This document shows positions 7,709 through 16,800 of a stretch of DNA of 64,000 nt, in pieces (the first letter of the stretch is position 1; every line of letters begins with the position of its first letter). The notes beneath the pieces are model-generated. The model saw only the letters and a list, made by a program, of their open reading frames with translations, was not told the DNA's origin and ran no database searches. Made by a program: the position numbers and the translations under genes. The stretch comes from CADBRN01 sp050944685 (GTDB lineage: Bacteria; Bacillota; Clostridia; Lachnospirales; Lachnospiraceae), in contig JBMNRP010000013.1 in NCBI GenBank assembly GCA_050944685.1, positions 1 to 64,000 of the forward strand, in the 5' to 3' direction.

Positions 7709-8866
7709 TTACTTCGTGAGCTCGTCTGCCATGGCGGCGATCTGAGATTTGACTTCGTCGTTCATCGCGGATTTAATGGTGACAGAATTCCCGAGATACG
7801 TGATGTCCCTGCTCTTCTCGAGAAGGCCGGAGATGATGCGCTTCGCAGCGGGCGCCCAGGATCCGTTTTCGATGATGCCGACGGTGCGCTTCTGGAAATT
7901 GCGGGCGGTCAGATGCTCGATAAATTCGCGCATGAACGGGAAAATGTCGGCGTTGTAGGTAGTGGTCGCGAGAACGATGCGGTCAAAACGGAACGCATTT
8001 CCGACTGCTTCCGCCATGTCACAGCGAGCCAGATCCATGACGACGACGTTCTTTTCGCCGCGCGCCTTCAGATCCGCTTCAAGCATCTCTGCCGCCGTTT
8101 TCGTGTGTCCGTAGACGGTGGTGAACGCGATCAGGACTCCCTTCTCTTCCGGTGTATAAGTGGTCCACTTATTGTAGAGATCCAGGTAATGCCCGAGATT
8201 ATCTTTCAGAACCGGACCGTGCAGAGAGCAGATCGTCTGAATGTCGAGCCCGGATGCAGCCTGCAGCAGTTTCTGAGACTGCGCACCGTATTTTCCGACG
8301 ATACCGATGTAATAGCGGCGGGCCTCGTCATCCCAGGGCTCATCCACGTCATTGGCGCCAAATTTTCCGAAAGCGTCGGCGGAGAAGAGCACCTTGTCCG
8401 TGCTGTCGTAGGTAACCATGACTTCCGGCCAGTGAACCATCGGGGCGAAAATGAAGGTCAGCTGATGTTTTCCGAGGGAGAGCGTATCCCTGTTTTTTAC
8501 GACATGGCGTTCGGTCGACGAAGGAATGTTATAGAACTGATCCATCATCCCGAAGCATTTGGCATTGGCCACCAGAGTGATGTCCGGGAATGTCTCAAGC
8601 AAAAGGCTGATGTTCGCCGAATGGTCCGGCTCCATGTGCTGAACGACCAGATAATCCGGCTTCCGGTCTCCCAGTTCTTTTTTCATGTTGGAGATCCACT
8701 CGTTGCCGAAGTGTGTTTCCACCGTATCCATGACTGCGATTTTCTCATCCATTATCAGATAAGAATTGTATGCCATGCCATTCGGGACCTTGTACTGTCC
8801 CTCGAACAGGTCGATCTCGTGATCGTTTACGCCGATATACCGGATGTCTTTTGTGATTTCAATCAT
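7709..8866 (-). CDS. fprA: A-type flavodiiron protein FprA (oxygen/NO reductase)
   Basis: 385 aa from ATG 8866, chosen for AAGGAG six to seven bases upstream; the open frame continues further but has no ribosome site. Residues 1-240 are the metallo-beta-lactamase-like diiron domain with ligands visible as QHMEPDH (H77, E79, D81, H82), H145 (MVHWPEVM), D164 (SADAFGKFG) and H216 (SLHGPV). Residues 243-385 are a flavodoxin domain (AFTTVYGHTKTAAEML) that binds FMN. Known for the family: four-electron reduction of O2 to water, or NO reduction, using rubredoxin or F420-type donors. No rubredoxin is fused here. Desulfoferrodoxin lies next door on the same strand, so the pair forms an anaerobe's oxygen and superoxide defence unit. 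Confidence 0.95.
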   Translation of the reverse strand: MIEITKDIRYIGVNDHEIDLFEGQYKVPNGMAYNSYLIMDEKIAVMDTVETHFGNEWISNMKKELGDRKPDYLVVQHMEPDHSANISLLLETFPDITLVANAKCFGMMDQFYNIPSSTERHVVKNRDTLSLGKHQLTFIFAPMVHWPEVMVTYDSTDKVLFSADAFGKFGANDVDEPWDDEARRYYIGIVGKYGAQSQKLLQAASGLDIQTICSLHGPVLKDNLGHYLDLYNKWTTYTPEEKGVLIAFTTVYGHTKTAAEMLEADLKARGEKNVVVMDLARCDMAEAVGNAFRFDRIVLATTTYNADIFPFMREFIEHLTARNFQKRTVGIIENGSWAPAAKRIISGLLEKSRDITYLGNSVTIKSAMNDEVKSQIAAMADELTK

Positions 8867-9001
8867 TTTTTTCTCCTTGCGTCCGAAATGTCCCCGACTG
8901 TTAGACAATTTGAAAATTTTGTATATTGTGCGAACCTTGTCTGCGAAATCATTGTAACCCATCGGAGATAATTTTTCTACCCTGATTCCGCGGCCCTGCC
9001 C

Positions 9002-9079
9002 GAAAAGAGAATTTTCCCTTTTCTGGACATAGCAATACCCCCAGGTAGTTTTCATATTTCTATGTCCTACTTGGGGGTA
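9002..9079 (-). other. Highly structured spacer between dfx and fprA
   Basis: Within the 289-bp gap 8867-9155, three inverted repeats overlap. TACCCCCAGGTAG (9036-9048) pairs over 13 positions with 9067-9079 and has an inner CATA/TATG helix. GGACATAG (9025-9032) pairs perfectly with CTATGTCC (9060-9067), which would exclude or pseudoknot with the first. A third hairpin with GAAAAG/CTTTTC arms spans 9002-9023. No T-run follows any of them, so simple termination is not obvious. It could be an RNA switch between the two genes, an operator, or a palindromic repeat element. Orientation is not proven. Confidence 0.5.
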
Positions 9080-9155
9080 GCATATCAAAATCGATCCGAA
9101 GCCGTTTCTGCCGGATTTTCTGGTCCGGTCTTTATCTGGTATTTTTCATCCGTTT

Positions 9156-9533
9156 TCAGATGTCTGCTTTCCACAGGCCGTGGAGATTGCAGTATGCGTA
9201 GGCGGCGACGGCTTTTTCACCTGCCGCGAGGGCGAATGCTGCTTCCGGTGCGTCGCCCGGTTTCAGGTCCTTCTTCTGGAAGCCGTCGGAGGTTTCCAGA
9301 ACGATAAACTCGATGTAATGTTCGTCGGTCATCGGATGGGCGGCGGAGCCGACAGCTACTTTTACGCTGCCTTCTTTCACGGTCACGACGGGAACGTGTT
9401 TCTCAACGGCGGCATCCGTGGTGTTCGGGACGACTTCCGTCATCGGATCTCCGCAGCATTTCGGCGTACATGCCTTCTTCGGTGTCACAAAAACGACGAA
9501 ATTTCCGCACTTCTCACATCTGTAAAATTCCAT
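9156..9533 (-). CDS. dfx: Desulfoferrodoxin (superoxide reductase)
   Basis: 125 aa from ATG 9533, supported by AGGGAGG upstream; the longer open frame overlaps the Gfo/Idh gene and lacks a ribosome site. Residues 1-35 form the rubredoxin-like centre I with Cys at 6, 9, 26 and 27 (CEKCG, CCGDPM). The rest is the catalytic neelaredoxin domain with ligands H46, H66, H72 (HPMTDEH), C115 and H118 (YCNLHGLW). All metal ligands are present, so it is a complete 2Fe-type superoxide reductase that reduces superoxide to peroxide without making O2. It sits 115 bp after the Gfo/Idh gene and 289 bp before fprA on the same strand. Confidence 0.95.
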   Translation of the reverse strand: MEFYRCEKCGNFVVFVTPKKACTPKCCGDPMTEVVPNTTDAAVEKHVPVVTVKEGSVKVAVGSAAHPMTDEHYIEFIVLETSDGFQKKDLKPGDAPEAAFALAAGEKAVAAYAYCNLHGLWKADI

Positions 9534-9648
9534 GATTTTGTCCTCCCTTGGTTGAAAAAAACCGTGCTGTGTCCTGTCAGCCTGCCGGGCGCAGGGCGCG
9601 ATCGGCTGATCAAAACGATCGGAAAAAGTCCCGTGACCTTCCGGCGTT

Positions 9649-10791
9649 TCAGTCGAGATCCACCCAGACATTGCCCCGTCGATTGCTCTCGAGGCAGGCA
9701 TCCACGAATTTCAGACCGCGGACTCCGTCCGAGACAGTGGGATAAGGGAACGAACCGACGTCGACACCGTATTTCTTCCGCAGAAGATCGGCACAGTAGC
9801 CCCGGTAAATATTGCCGAAGGATTCGAAGAAACCTTCGGGGTGGCCGGATGGAAGCCGGGAAAGATCCCGGGCTCCTTTTGTGTCGTAGTCTCTGGTCGG
9901 CGTGTAGATGCGCGGCGGCTCGTTGATTTTCGTTACTTTCAGAACGGCAGGCTCTCTGTGCTGCCATTCGATGGCGCCCTTATCGCCGAACACGCGGATC
10001 AGAAGATCTGTCTCGTGTCCGATCGCTACCTGCGAAGTCCAAATCATCCCTGAAATATCGTGGTCGAATTTTACCATAATCTGGACGTTGTTTTCAAGAG
10101 GCAAATCTGCGGATTTCGGGAGCCTTTCAAAACGGGCCAGAACACTTTTGGTTTCCAGTCCGGTCATTTTTGCGATCAGACACTCGACGTGCGTTCCGAT
10201 ATCCGCGCAGCATCCGGACGGGCCGCTCCGCTTCGGATCCATGCGCCAGGTCGCCTGATCCGAGTGATCGCTGACCATCTGGACCAGCAGCCATTCCTGC
10301 GGATATTCGGCGACAACCGTGAGGATATTGCCGATTTCTCCGGCGTCAATCATATCCCTCGCCTGTTTGATCATGGCGTAGCCCGTGTAAGTGTAGGTAA
10401 CTCCGAACTGCAGACCTGAATCCGCCGCCAGTTTTTCCAGTTCCAGCCCCTCTTCCGTTTTCAGCGCGAGCGGCTTGTCGCACATTACGTTAATTCCGTG
10501 CTCCAGAAAGCACTTCGCGATCGGATAGTGGGAGTCATTTGGTGTGGCGATCGAGACAAAGTCAATTCCGTCCTTCCGGGCCGCTTCTTTTTCAGCCATC
10601 TCCCGGTAATCCGGGTAGATCCGGCTCGGGTCGGATATTCCCCAGTCTTCCGCGTATTTCCGGCTTTTTTCAATATTTCTGGAGAAGCATCCGGCGGTCA
10701 GAACCGCAAGATCATCCATAACAGCTCCGTGGCGATGGACATTGCCGATAAAGCCGCCTGCTCCGCCGACCATCCCGAATTTCAATTTCAT
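9649..10791 (-). CDS. Gfo/Idh/MocA-family NAD(P)-dependent dehydrogenase
   Basis: 380 aa. The Rossmann fold starts at residue 5 (GMVGGAGGFIGNVHRHG), followed by SIATPNDSHYPIA and the family Lys motif in VMCDKPLAL (~98-106). The C-terminal half is the usual beta-sheet substrate domain, including CCADIGTHVECLIA, which supplies the catalytic-type Asp/His pair. Such enzymes oxidise or reduce sugars, inositols or related polyols; the substrate is not readable here. The ATG follows GGAGG by eight bases. Its promoter (10861-10889) overlaps a palindromic repeat, implying control by a repressor. It probably stands alone; the dfx gene downstream is functionally unrelated. Confidence 0.88.
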   Translation of the reverse strand: MKLKFGMVGGAGGFIGNVHRHGAVMDDLAVLTAGCFSRNIEKSRKYAEDWGISDPSRIYPDYREMAEKEAARKDGIDFVSIATPNDSHYPIAKCFLEHGINVMCDKPLALKTEEGLELEKLAADSGLQFGVTYTYTGYAMIKQARDMIDAGEIGNILTVVAEYPQEWLLVQMVSDHSDQATWRMDPKRSGPSGCCADIGTHVECLIAKMTGLETKSVLARFERLPKSADLPLENNVQIMVKFDHDISGMIWTSQVAIGHETDLLIRVFGDKGAIEWQHREPAVLKVTKINEPPRIYTPTRDYDTKGARDLSRLPSGHPEGFFESFGNIYRGYCADLLRKKYGVDVGSFPYPTVSDGVRGLKFVDACLESNRRGNVWVDLD

Positions 10792-10840
10792 CTAAAAAAC
10801 CTCCTGATAATCTGTCAACAATTCCCGGAAACTCTCTGTT

Positions 10841-10889
10841 TGTAATACATTTTGTAATATATTTTACAGGAATGAGAGACCTTTTTCAA
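10841..10889 (-). promoter_or_regulatory. Promoter and palindromic operator of the Gfo/Idh gene
   Basis: On the minus strand TTGAAA (10884-10889) and TAAAAT (10861-10866) are 17 bp apart. Overlapping and downstream of the -10 lie three half-sites: TGTAA at 10841 and 10853 and the inverted TTACA at 10864-10868. The last two form a TGTAA-n6-TTACA palindrome. A repressor bound there would cover the -10. The regulator is unknown. Confidence 0.5.
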
Positions 10890-11035
10890 CGCAGTTTTCG
10901 GATCGGTGCATGGACCGGGCTCCGTTTCTCTTTATAAGCTTTACCAGGAATTTTCAGACATTTTACACATGACGATACAATCCCCGCTATAATATGAAGA
11001 AGATAATAAAACGGATCATATCGGAGACTGCGCAG

Positions 11036-11674
11036 ATGAGAGCGAAAGGAAATATGACAGCAGAAAATAATCCCGGAACAGAGAAAAGAAAAAATAAAAA
11101 AGGAATTCTTTTTGGGATTATCCTGCTCGCATTCATTGTGGTGCCGATAATCGGTTCTTTTCTGGATATTTTTGTATCCGCGTATTCGGGCTACTGGTTC
11201 CGGGTCGTGGCGTTTACCGCGGGTTTTGCCGTCGCGGCCTTTTTCTGGATCGTCTTCGGGCGGTGGTATCGGAAGATTAAACAGAAAGCGATGGAGCACG
11301 GAAGTGCACCGAACCCGGCTATGAGAAAAACCCTGCTTGTTATTGCTGCCATCGGAGCGGTCGGAACAGTATTGCTGGCTGTGTACAGTTCTGATTATTT
11401 CAGAGATATTCCCTATGCGAAAAATCCGAAATCGGCCGTGCTGACGAATGTCGCACTGGATCGGGATGAGTACACCGACAGTGAAGGAGATGAGGTAACC
11501 GACTATTACATATCCGGAACAGATCAGGATGGAGACAGAAAGAAATTCAAGGTGGACGTGGGAGATTATCTGGACTGCAAGGATGCCAGAAGCGGGACGG
11601 ATTCGGAGCATTTCAGTGTGGTAATTCAGTATCTGCCGCATTCACACACCATCTTGTCGGTCTCGTGCGAGTGA
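11036..11674 (+). CDS. Unrecognised small integral membrane protein
   Basis: 212 aa from ATG 11036, chosen because GGAG lies nine bases upstream. The earlier in-frame ATG at 10994 is excluded if the TATAAT at 10988-10993 is the -10 of this gene, since it would precede the transcript. A third possible start is 11054. Three hydrophobic segments are visible: FGIILLAFIVVPIIGSF, VVAFTAGFAVAAFFWIVFG and TLLVIAAIGAVGTVLLAVY, with a Lys/Arg-rich loop between the second and third. A soluble 90-residue C-terminal tail is rich in Asp/Glu (DRDEYTDSEGDEVTDYY), probably extracytoplasmic. I do not recognise a family. Neighbours give no clue; the next gene is a convergent signalling protein. Confidence 0.65.
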   Translation: MRAKGNMTAENNPGTEKRKNKKGILFGIILLAFIVVPIIGSFLDIFVSAYSGYWFRVVAFTAGFAVAAFFWIVFGRWYRKIKQKAMEHGSAPNPAMRKTLLVIAAIGAVGTVLLAVYSSDYFRDIPYAKNPKSAVLTNVALDRDEYTDSEGDEVTDYYISGTDQDGDRKKFKVDVGDYLDCKDARSGTDSEHFSVVIQYLPHSHTILSVSCE

Positions 11675-11747
11675 ATTGCCGCCTCTTTCGTCATTGCCAT
11701 ATTCCCGGCCGGAGAACCTATGGGAGCAAATGGCATGATTACACCGG

Positions 11748-11797
11748 AAAAAAAGAGTGCCCTTCGTTACTGTTACGGCAGTACGGGAGCGGCACTC
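11748..11797 (-). terminator. Terminator of the hybrid kinase-like gene
   Basis: GAGTGCC / GGCACTC arms (11755-11761 and 11791-11797) with an inner CGTACTG / CAGTAACG helix, followed on the minus strand by seven T (11754-11748). It begins 14 bp after the gene's stop codon. Confidence 0.8.
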
Positions 11798-11811
11798 AAA
11801 GCATTCTTCCC

Positions 11812-13443
11812 TTATTGACCGGACGGCGTCTGATTTTTCAGCGCTTCGGAAAGGGCCGCATACAGGCGGTCGGGCTCGATCGGCTTGACGAGGTGGGCGT
11901 TCATGCCTACGCGGAAGCTTTCTTCGTAGTTCTCGCGGAAAGCGTTTGCAGTCATGGCGATGATCGGAACGGTTTTTGCGTTCGGATAATCGCGCATGTC
12001 GCGGATACGGCGAGTTGCTTCCAGACCGTCCATCACCGGCATCAGAATATCCATCAGAATCACGTCAAAGTTTCCGTTGTCCGCACGGAAACAGTCGATC
12101 GCTTCCTGACCGTTCATGGCGGTTACAACATCCATACCCTTGCTGAAGAGCAGTTTTTCTCCGATCTCCAGATTGATTTCATTGTCATCGACGAGCAGAA
12201 CCCGCTTTCCGGTCAGATCCGGTATTCCCTCGGATTCGTCGGTTTCCTGCTGCGTCGGGTACCGGGGCTGCTCATCCGCGAGAGGCATCGTCAGCACGCA
12301 GGAGATGCGGGTGCCTCTGGTCTCGTCGGATTCGGCGGTCAGTGTATTGGCGCCCATGGCGAGCATGTAGCTTTTCAGAATAATCAGATCGATGTCGAGA
12401 GAACTCAGGTCGTCCTCGATTTTGTCGCGCACATAGTCATACGGACGGAACAGAGACTGCAGACGCTCCTGGTCAATCACGATACCGCGGCTCTCGACCG
12501 CGAACTCCAGGGTGACCGCTCCGCGGCTGCGGAAGAGTTCCCGGGATGTCAGGGTGATGCGGCCTCCCTTTACGGTGTAGCTGATGGCACTTTGAAGCAG
12601 CTTGACGATGATCTGCTGCAGGCAGTGCGGATCCGCTATCACGGAGAGAGTGGAGACCCGGTCGGTTTCTCTCGAAAACAGCAGGCCTTTTTCATAGATG
12701 GTCGGCTGGATGATGCTGTCTATTCTGCGGAACAGATCGCGCAGCAGGGTTTCTTCCGGATTCAGCGTGATCTCGTGCTTCGAGATCCGGCGCAGATCGA
12801 GCACGTCGTCGATCGTCGAACTCATATACGTTCCGGACATGGATATTTTGTGGAGATATGCCTCGATGGCGGTGTTCTCGTGAGGATCTTCCTCCTGCGC
12901 GATGCGCGTCAGTCCCATGATGGAATAAAGAGGTGTCCGGATATTCCGGCTGAGCATTTTCAGGAAAGTATTTTTTTCGTCGATCTCCGCGTTTGCCTTT
13001 CTGAGCGCATTTTCCAGGCGCTCTGAGTAGCGGGCCGCTTCCTGGAAGGCATCCGAAATGTCACTGATTCCGGCGATAACCTCTTCGTTATTCAGTTTAT
13101 AAAAAGCCATTTTTTTCAGTTCCAGGGAGCCGGTTTTTCCTCGCATGATAACGTTCGTCTGGTACAGACTTTTATCATCCAGTTCTTTTTCGATGTTCTC
13201 CAGTGAGAGACGGTGAATTACCTCGTCCGGGTCCGAGTCAGCAGACATGTCCATGATGTATTTTTTAATCATCGTGTCATAGTCAAAGCGAATGCCGCCC
13301 GTTGTTTTCCAGATGGAATCGGTTGCGAACACCGTCTGAGCGGAACCTGTCAGAATATCTACTTTCAGCAAATCGTCAAATTCGTTGTTAACGAAAACAT
13401 CGAACAGATTTTCTTTTTCCTCAGGTGTCAGATGCCATGTCAT
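11812..13443 (-). CDS. Hybrid histidine pseudokinase with intact receiver domain
   Basis: 543 aa from ATG 13443 (MTWHLTPEEK), with AGAGG nine bases upstream. Residues 1-135 look like a PAS-type sensor; 135-225 align with a dimerisation helix; 235-390 with a HATPase; 413-535 is a receiver. Seen: the H-box reads MLSRNIRTPLYS, so Arg166 stands where the phosphorylated His belongs. The N-box reads KLLQSAISYT, losing both Asn. The G1 box reads ESRGIVI, losing Asp and a Gly, and no GTGLGL-like G2 loop exists. The receiver keeps Asp419/420, phospho-acceptor Asp465 (ILMDILMPVMDG), Thr (AMTA) and Lys (VKPIE). Inference: it cannot phosphorylate itself and takes phosphate in trans, plausibly from the adjacent CheBR-kinase via the HPt protein. 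No membrane segment is present. Confidence 0.88.
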   Translation of the reverse strand: MTWHLTPEEKENLFDVFVNNEFDDLLKVDILTGSAQTVFATDSIWKTTGGIRFDYDTMIKKYIMDMSADSDPDEVIHRLSLENIEKELDDKSLYQTNVIMRGKTGSLELKKMAFYKLNNEEVIAGISDISDAFQEAARYSERLENALRKANAEIDEKNTFLKMLSRNIRTPLYSIMGLTRIAQEEDPHENTAIEAYLHKISMSGTYMSSTIDDVLDLRRISKHEITLNPEETLLRDLFRRIDSIIQPTIYEKGLLFSRETDRVSTLSVIADPHCLQQIIVKLLQSAISYTVKGGRITLTSRELFRSRGAVTLEFAVESRGIVIDQERLQSLFRPYDYVRDKIEDDLSSLDIDLIILKSYMLAMGANTLTAESDETRGTRISCVLTMPLADEQPRYPTQQETDESEGIPDLTGKRVLLVDDNEINLEIGEKLLFSKGMDVVTAMNGQEAIDCFRADNGNFDVILMDILMPVMDGLEATRRIRDMRDYPNAKTVPIIAMTANAFRENYEESFRVGMNAHLVKPIEPDRLYAALSEALKNQTPSGQ

Positions 13444-13541
13444 TTTTTGTCGCCTCTGTGATCCATTCTTAAAAGTGAACAAGCAGTTGGTGCGTCTGTA
13501 TCCGGCGGATGAAAATCACAGGGATTCCGCCGGCATAGTTG

Positions 13542-13571
13542 ATTATAGCATACGGCAAAATTGCTTGTAAA
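13542..13571 (-). promoter_or_regulatory. Promoter of the pseudokinase gene
   Basis: On the minus strand TTTACA (13566-13571) and TATAAT (13542-13547) are 18 bp apart, and TGC extends the -10. It faces away from the CheBR-kinase gene, so the two signalling genes are divergent across a 394-bp gap (13444-13837). Confidence 0.55.
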
Positions 13572-13640
13572 TATGGGAGGATGACTATTTTATTTCTGAA
13601 AAATGACCGCCGGTCCGATTTTGAAAAGGGTACTATTTGT

Positions 13641-13689
13641 TTGACGCCTCAATTGATCGTGTATTAAATTCAAAACGATCCGTTTTTTT
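13641..13689 (+). terminator. Terminator-like hairpin in the signalling intergenic gap
   Basis: GATCGT (13655-13660) and ACGATC (13675-13680) form a 6-bp stem followed by CG and seven T (13683-13689). TTGACG at 13641-13646 could be a -35, but no good -10 follows. It may be a leader attenuator for the CheBR-kinase gene 150 bp downstream or a chance structure. The rest of the AT-rich gap shows only a weak TAAAAT at 13734 and the ribosome site. Confidence 0.35.
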
Positions 13690-13837
13690 GCTTGAATAGT
13701 AATAATTTACTTTTATTTCCGGATGTAATTCGTTAAAATAGAAAATAACATTCAAATGAAAAACCGGGAGGAATGCTTTTCAATGTACTTCTGACCGGTT
13801 TCTTGTTTTCGTTCCTGCTCGATTATGGAGGGATGGT

Positions 13838-16800
13838 ATGTATCAGTCAAATTCAGTTGCTGTCAGTGTACAGCCGACGTGTGTGGTCGGCATCGGTGCT
13901 TCGGCCGGCGGTCTGGAGGCGCTGCAGGAATTTCTGACTTTTCTTCCGTCCAATACCGGGATGGCCTTTGTTATCATTCAGCATCTGGCGCCGGATCACA
14001 AGAGTCTTCTCGCCGAGATCCTCAGCAAGTACAGTTCCATGCCGGTGACGGAGATTCAGGACGGCATGTCTGTGGAGCGGAATCATATTTATATGATTCC
14101 CCCCAAATATAATGTAGAGATTATTTCGGACGTTCTGCGTCTGCGGGAGTACGATTCGAGGGCAATCAACCATCCGATCGATGTATTTTTCCGCTCGCTG
14201 GCGGCGGCCTACGAGAACCGTGCCGTCGCGGTTATTCTGTCCGGAACCGGTTCGGATGGCACGAACGGGATCCGCTCCATCAAGGAGCAGAACGGTGTGA
14301 TCATTGTCCAGTCGCCGGAATCCGCGAAGTTTGACGGGATGCCGCGGAATGCCATCTCGACCGGCTTTGTCGATCTCATTCAGAAGCCGGATTCCATTGC
14401 CCGCGAGCTGGGGCACATCGCGGCCTCCATGACGGACGCGAGCGCGCGGTATCTGCTGTCCGACCAGGACCTGATGTCGCAGGTGTTTTCGATCCTGAAG
14501 AATGTCACGAACATCAATTATACGTATTATAAGAAAACGACCATTCTGCGCCGCATCGAGCGCAGGCTTGTCGTCACGCATAACCGGAACCTCCGGGAGT
14601 ATGTCAACTACCTGAACAACAATCCGGAAGAGGCGAAGCTCCTCGCAAAGGAGGTTCTGATCGGCGTCACGAGCTTTTTCCGCGATCCCGACTATTTTGA
14701 GGTCCTGAAAGAGAGCGTGATCCGCCCGCTGGTGCAGGACTCGCCCAGGGAAAAGCAGATCCGTGTCTGGGTCGCCGGGTGCTCGACCGGTGAGGAGGCC
14801 TACTCGATCGCCATCCTTTTCGAGGAGGTGATGGAGGAACTGAATATCCACCGGGACGTGAAGATCTTCGCGACGGACCTCGACGCGGATTCCATCGCTA
14901 CGGCGGTCCGCGGAATTTACGGGGACAATATCATTGAGGATGTCTCGGTCTCCCGTCTCTCGCGGTTCTTCAGCCGCAAGGGAAACCGGTACGTCATTCA
15001 CCACGATATCCGGAAGATGATTATCTTTGCGCAGCACAACGTATTCCAGGATCCTCCTTTCGGGCGGCTGGATCTGATCAGCTGCCGGAATGTTCTGATC
15101 TACTTCCAGGCGGTTCTGCAGCGGAATCTGTTCGCTATTTTCCACATGGCGCTGAATGACCACGGCTATCTGTTCCTCGGCCGGTCCGAGTCGGTGATTG
15201 ATTACGACGATGTGTTCCGCACCTTCTGCGGAAATGAAAAGATATTCATCCACAACCAGTCGGGTAAAGCGCCGTCGCACGAGCGCGTCAGTTACTCGAT
15301 GCAGAACGTCGAGCACAACATGGAGCCGATCGAGATCCGGCGCATGGAGGAAGACGCGGAGGTCCGCTACCAGGAGAGCGAGCTGGATACTTCGGTTCTG
15401 GAGACGCTGATGCCGTCGAGTGTCCTGGTCGATGAGAAAAATGAGATGACCAGGACCTACGGGGACTGTTCGAAGTTTCTCTCGATCCCGACAGGGGCCG
15501 CCACCCTTGACATTTTCAATCTTCTGCGGAACGATCTGAAGATCGCGGTTTCCACCGCTCTCCGGGATTCGCGGGAATTCGAGTCGAAGGTCAGCTACGA
15601 TATGGTTCCGGTTCAGCTGGAGGACAAGCCGGAGTACATCTCCATCGTCGCCCAGCCGATCATGGACAAGCACGGGGAGAAGACGGATTACACCGCGATC
15701 TCCTTCCTCCGGGGGAAAAGAGAGATCTCCGGGGATATGAAGCGCTACCAGATCGACATCGCCGCTTCCCAGCGGATCTCGAATCTGGAGCATGAGCTGC
15801 GCGTGACCAAAGAGAGCCTGCGCCAGACCGTAACCGAGCTGGAGTCGGTCAATGCCGAACTGCAGGCGGCCAATGAGGAGCTGCTGACGGCCAATGAGGA
15901 GCTGCAGTCCTCGAATGAGGAGCTGCAGTCGGTCAATGAGGAGCTTTACACGGTCAATTCCGAGTATCAGTCAAAGGTTTCCGAACTCGCCGGTCTCAAT
16001 GACGATATGGCCAATTTCCTCTCCACCACGCTGGTTGGCATCCTGATGGTGGACAAGGATCTCAATATCCGGAAATTTACGGAATATATTTCTACGGAGT
16101 TCAACGTCGTGGATCAGGACGTGGGACGGTCGCTGCGCTATATCACGTATAATTTTGCGACCATTGACCTTATTGCCCTGTGCCGGAGCGTTCTGGAATC
16201 GATGGAGCCTATCGAGCAGCACTGCGCGTCGGTTTCCGGAAAAACCTACCTGATCCGGATTGCCCCCTACGTCGTGCATGAGAATGCGGTGAAACAGCAG
16301 GAAACGGGTAGCGGGGAAATCTCAAAAGAGAATCTCCGGGGGCTGGTCATTACCTTCGTAGACACGACGAAGCAGATCGACGATCAGGAGCAGATCGAGG
16401 AAATGGCGAAAGCGCTGCGGCTGGCGGTAAAATCCAGTCAGGAGAAGGAGACATTCCTCTCTCATATGTCGCATGACATGCGCACGCCGATGACCGCCAT
16501 TTCCGGTCTGACAGAGCTGAGCCTGAACGAGCCGGATCTTCCGGAGACGGTCCGTGACAATCTGGAGAAGATAGAGACCGCCAGCAAGTATCTGATCGAC
16601 CTGATCGAGGAAATTCTGGAAATGAGCCGCATCAACGCCGGCAAGATTGTTTCCGTGAGCTCGGCGGTGGTCGAGGATATGGTTCTGAATTCGGTGTCCG
16701 CGATCATCGGAGAGCAGGCGCGGGGCATGGGAATTCATTTTTCGGTCGCTGTTCACGGGTCAAAGGGGCGCTATGTTCTGATGGACGCGCGCCATGTTGA

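Noticed and set aside
13781..13804. Tiny leader peptide MYF before the CheBR-kinase
   Set aside because: Three codons after a plausible ribosome site is too little to support a gene.
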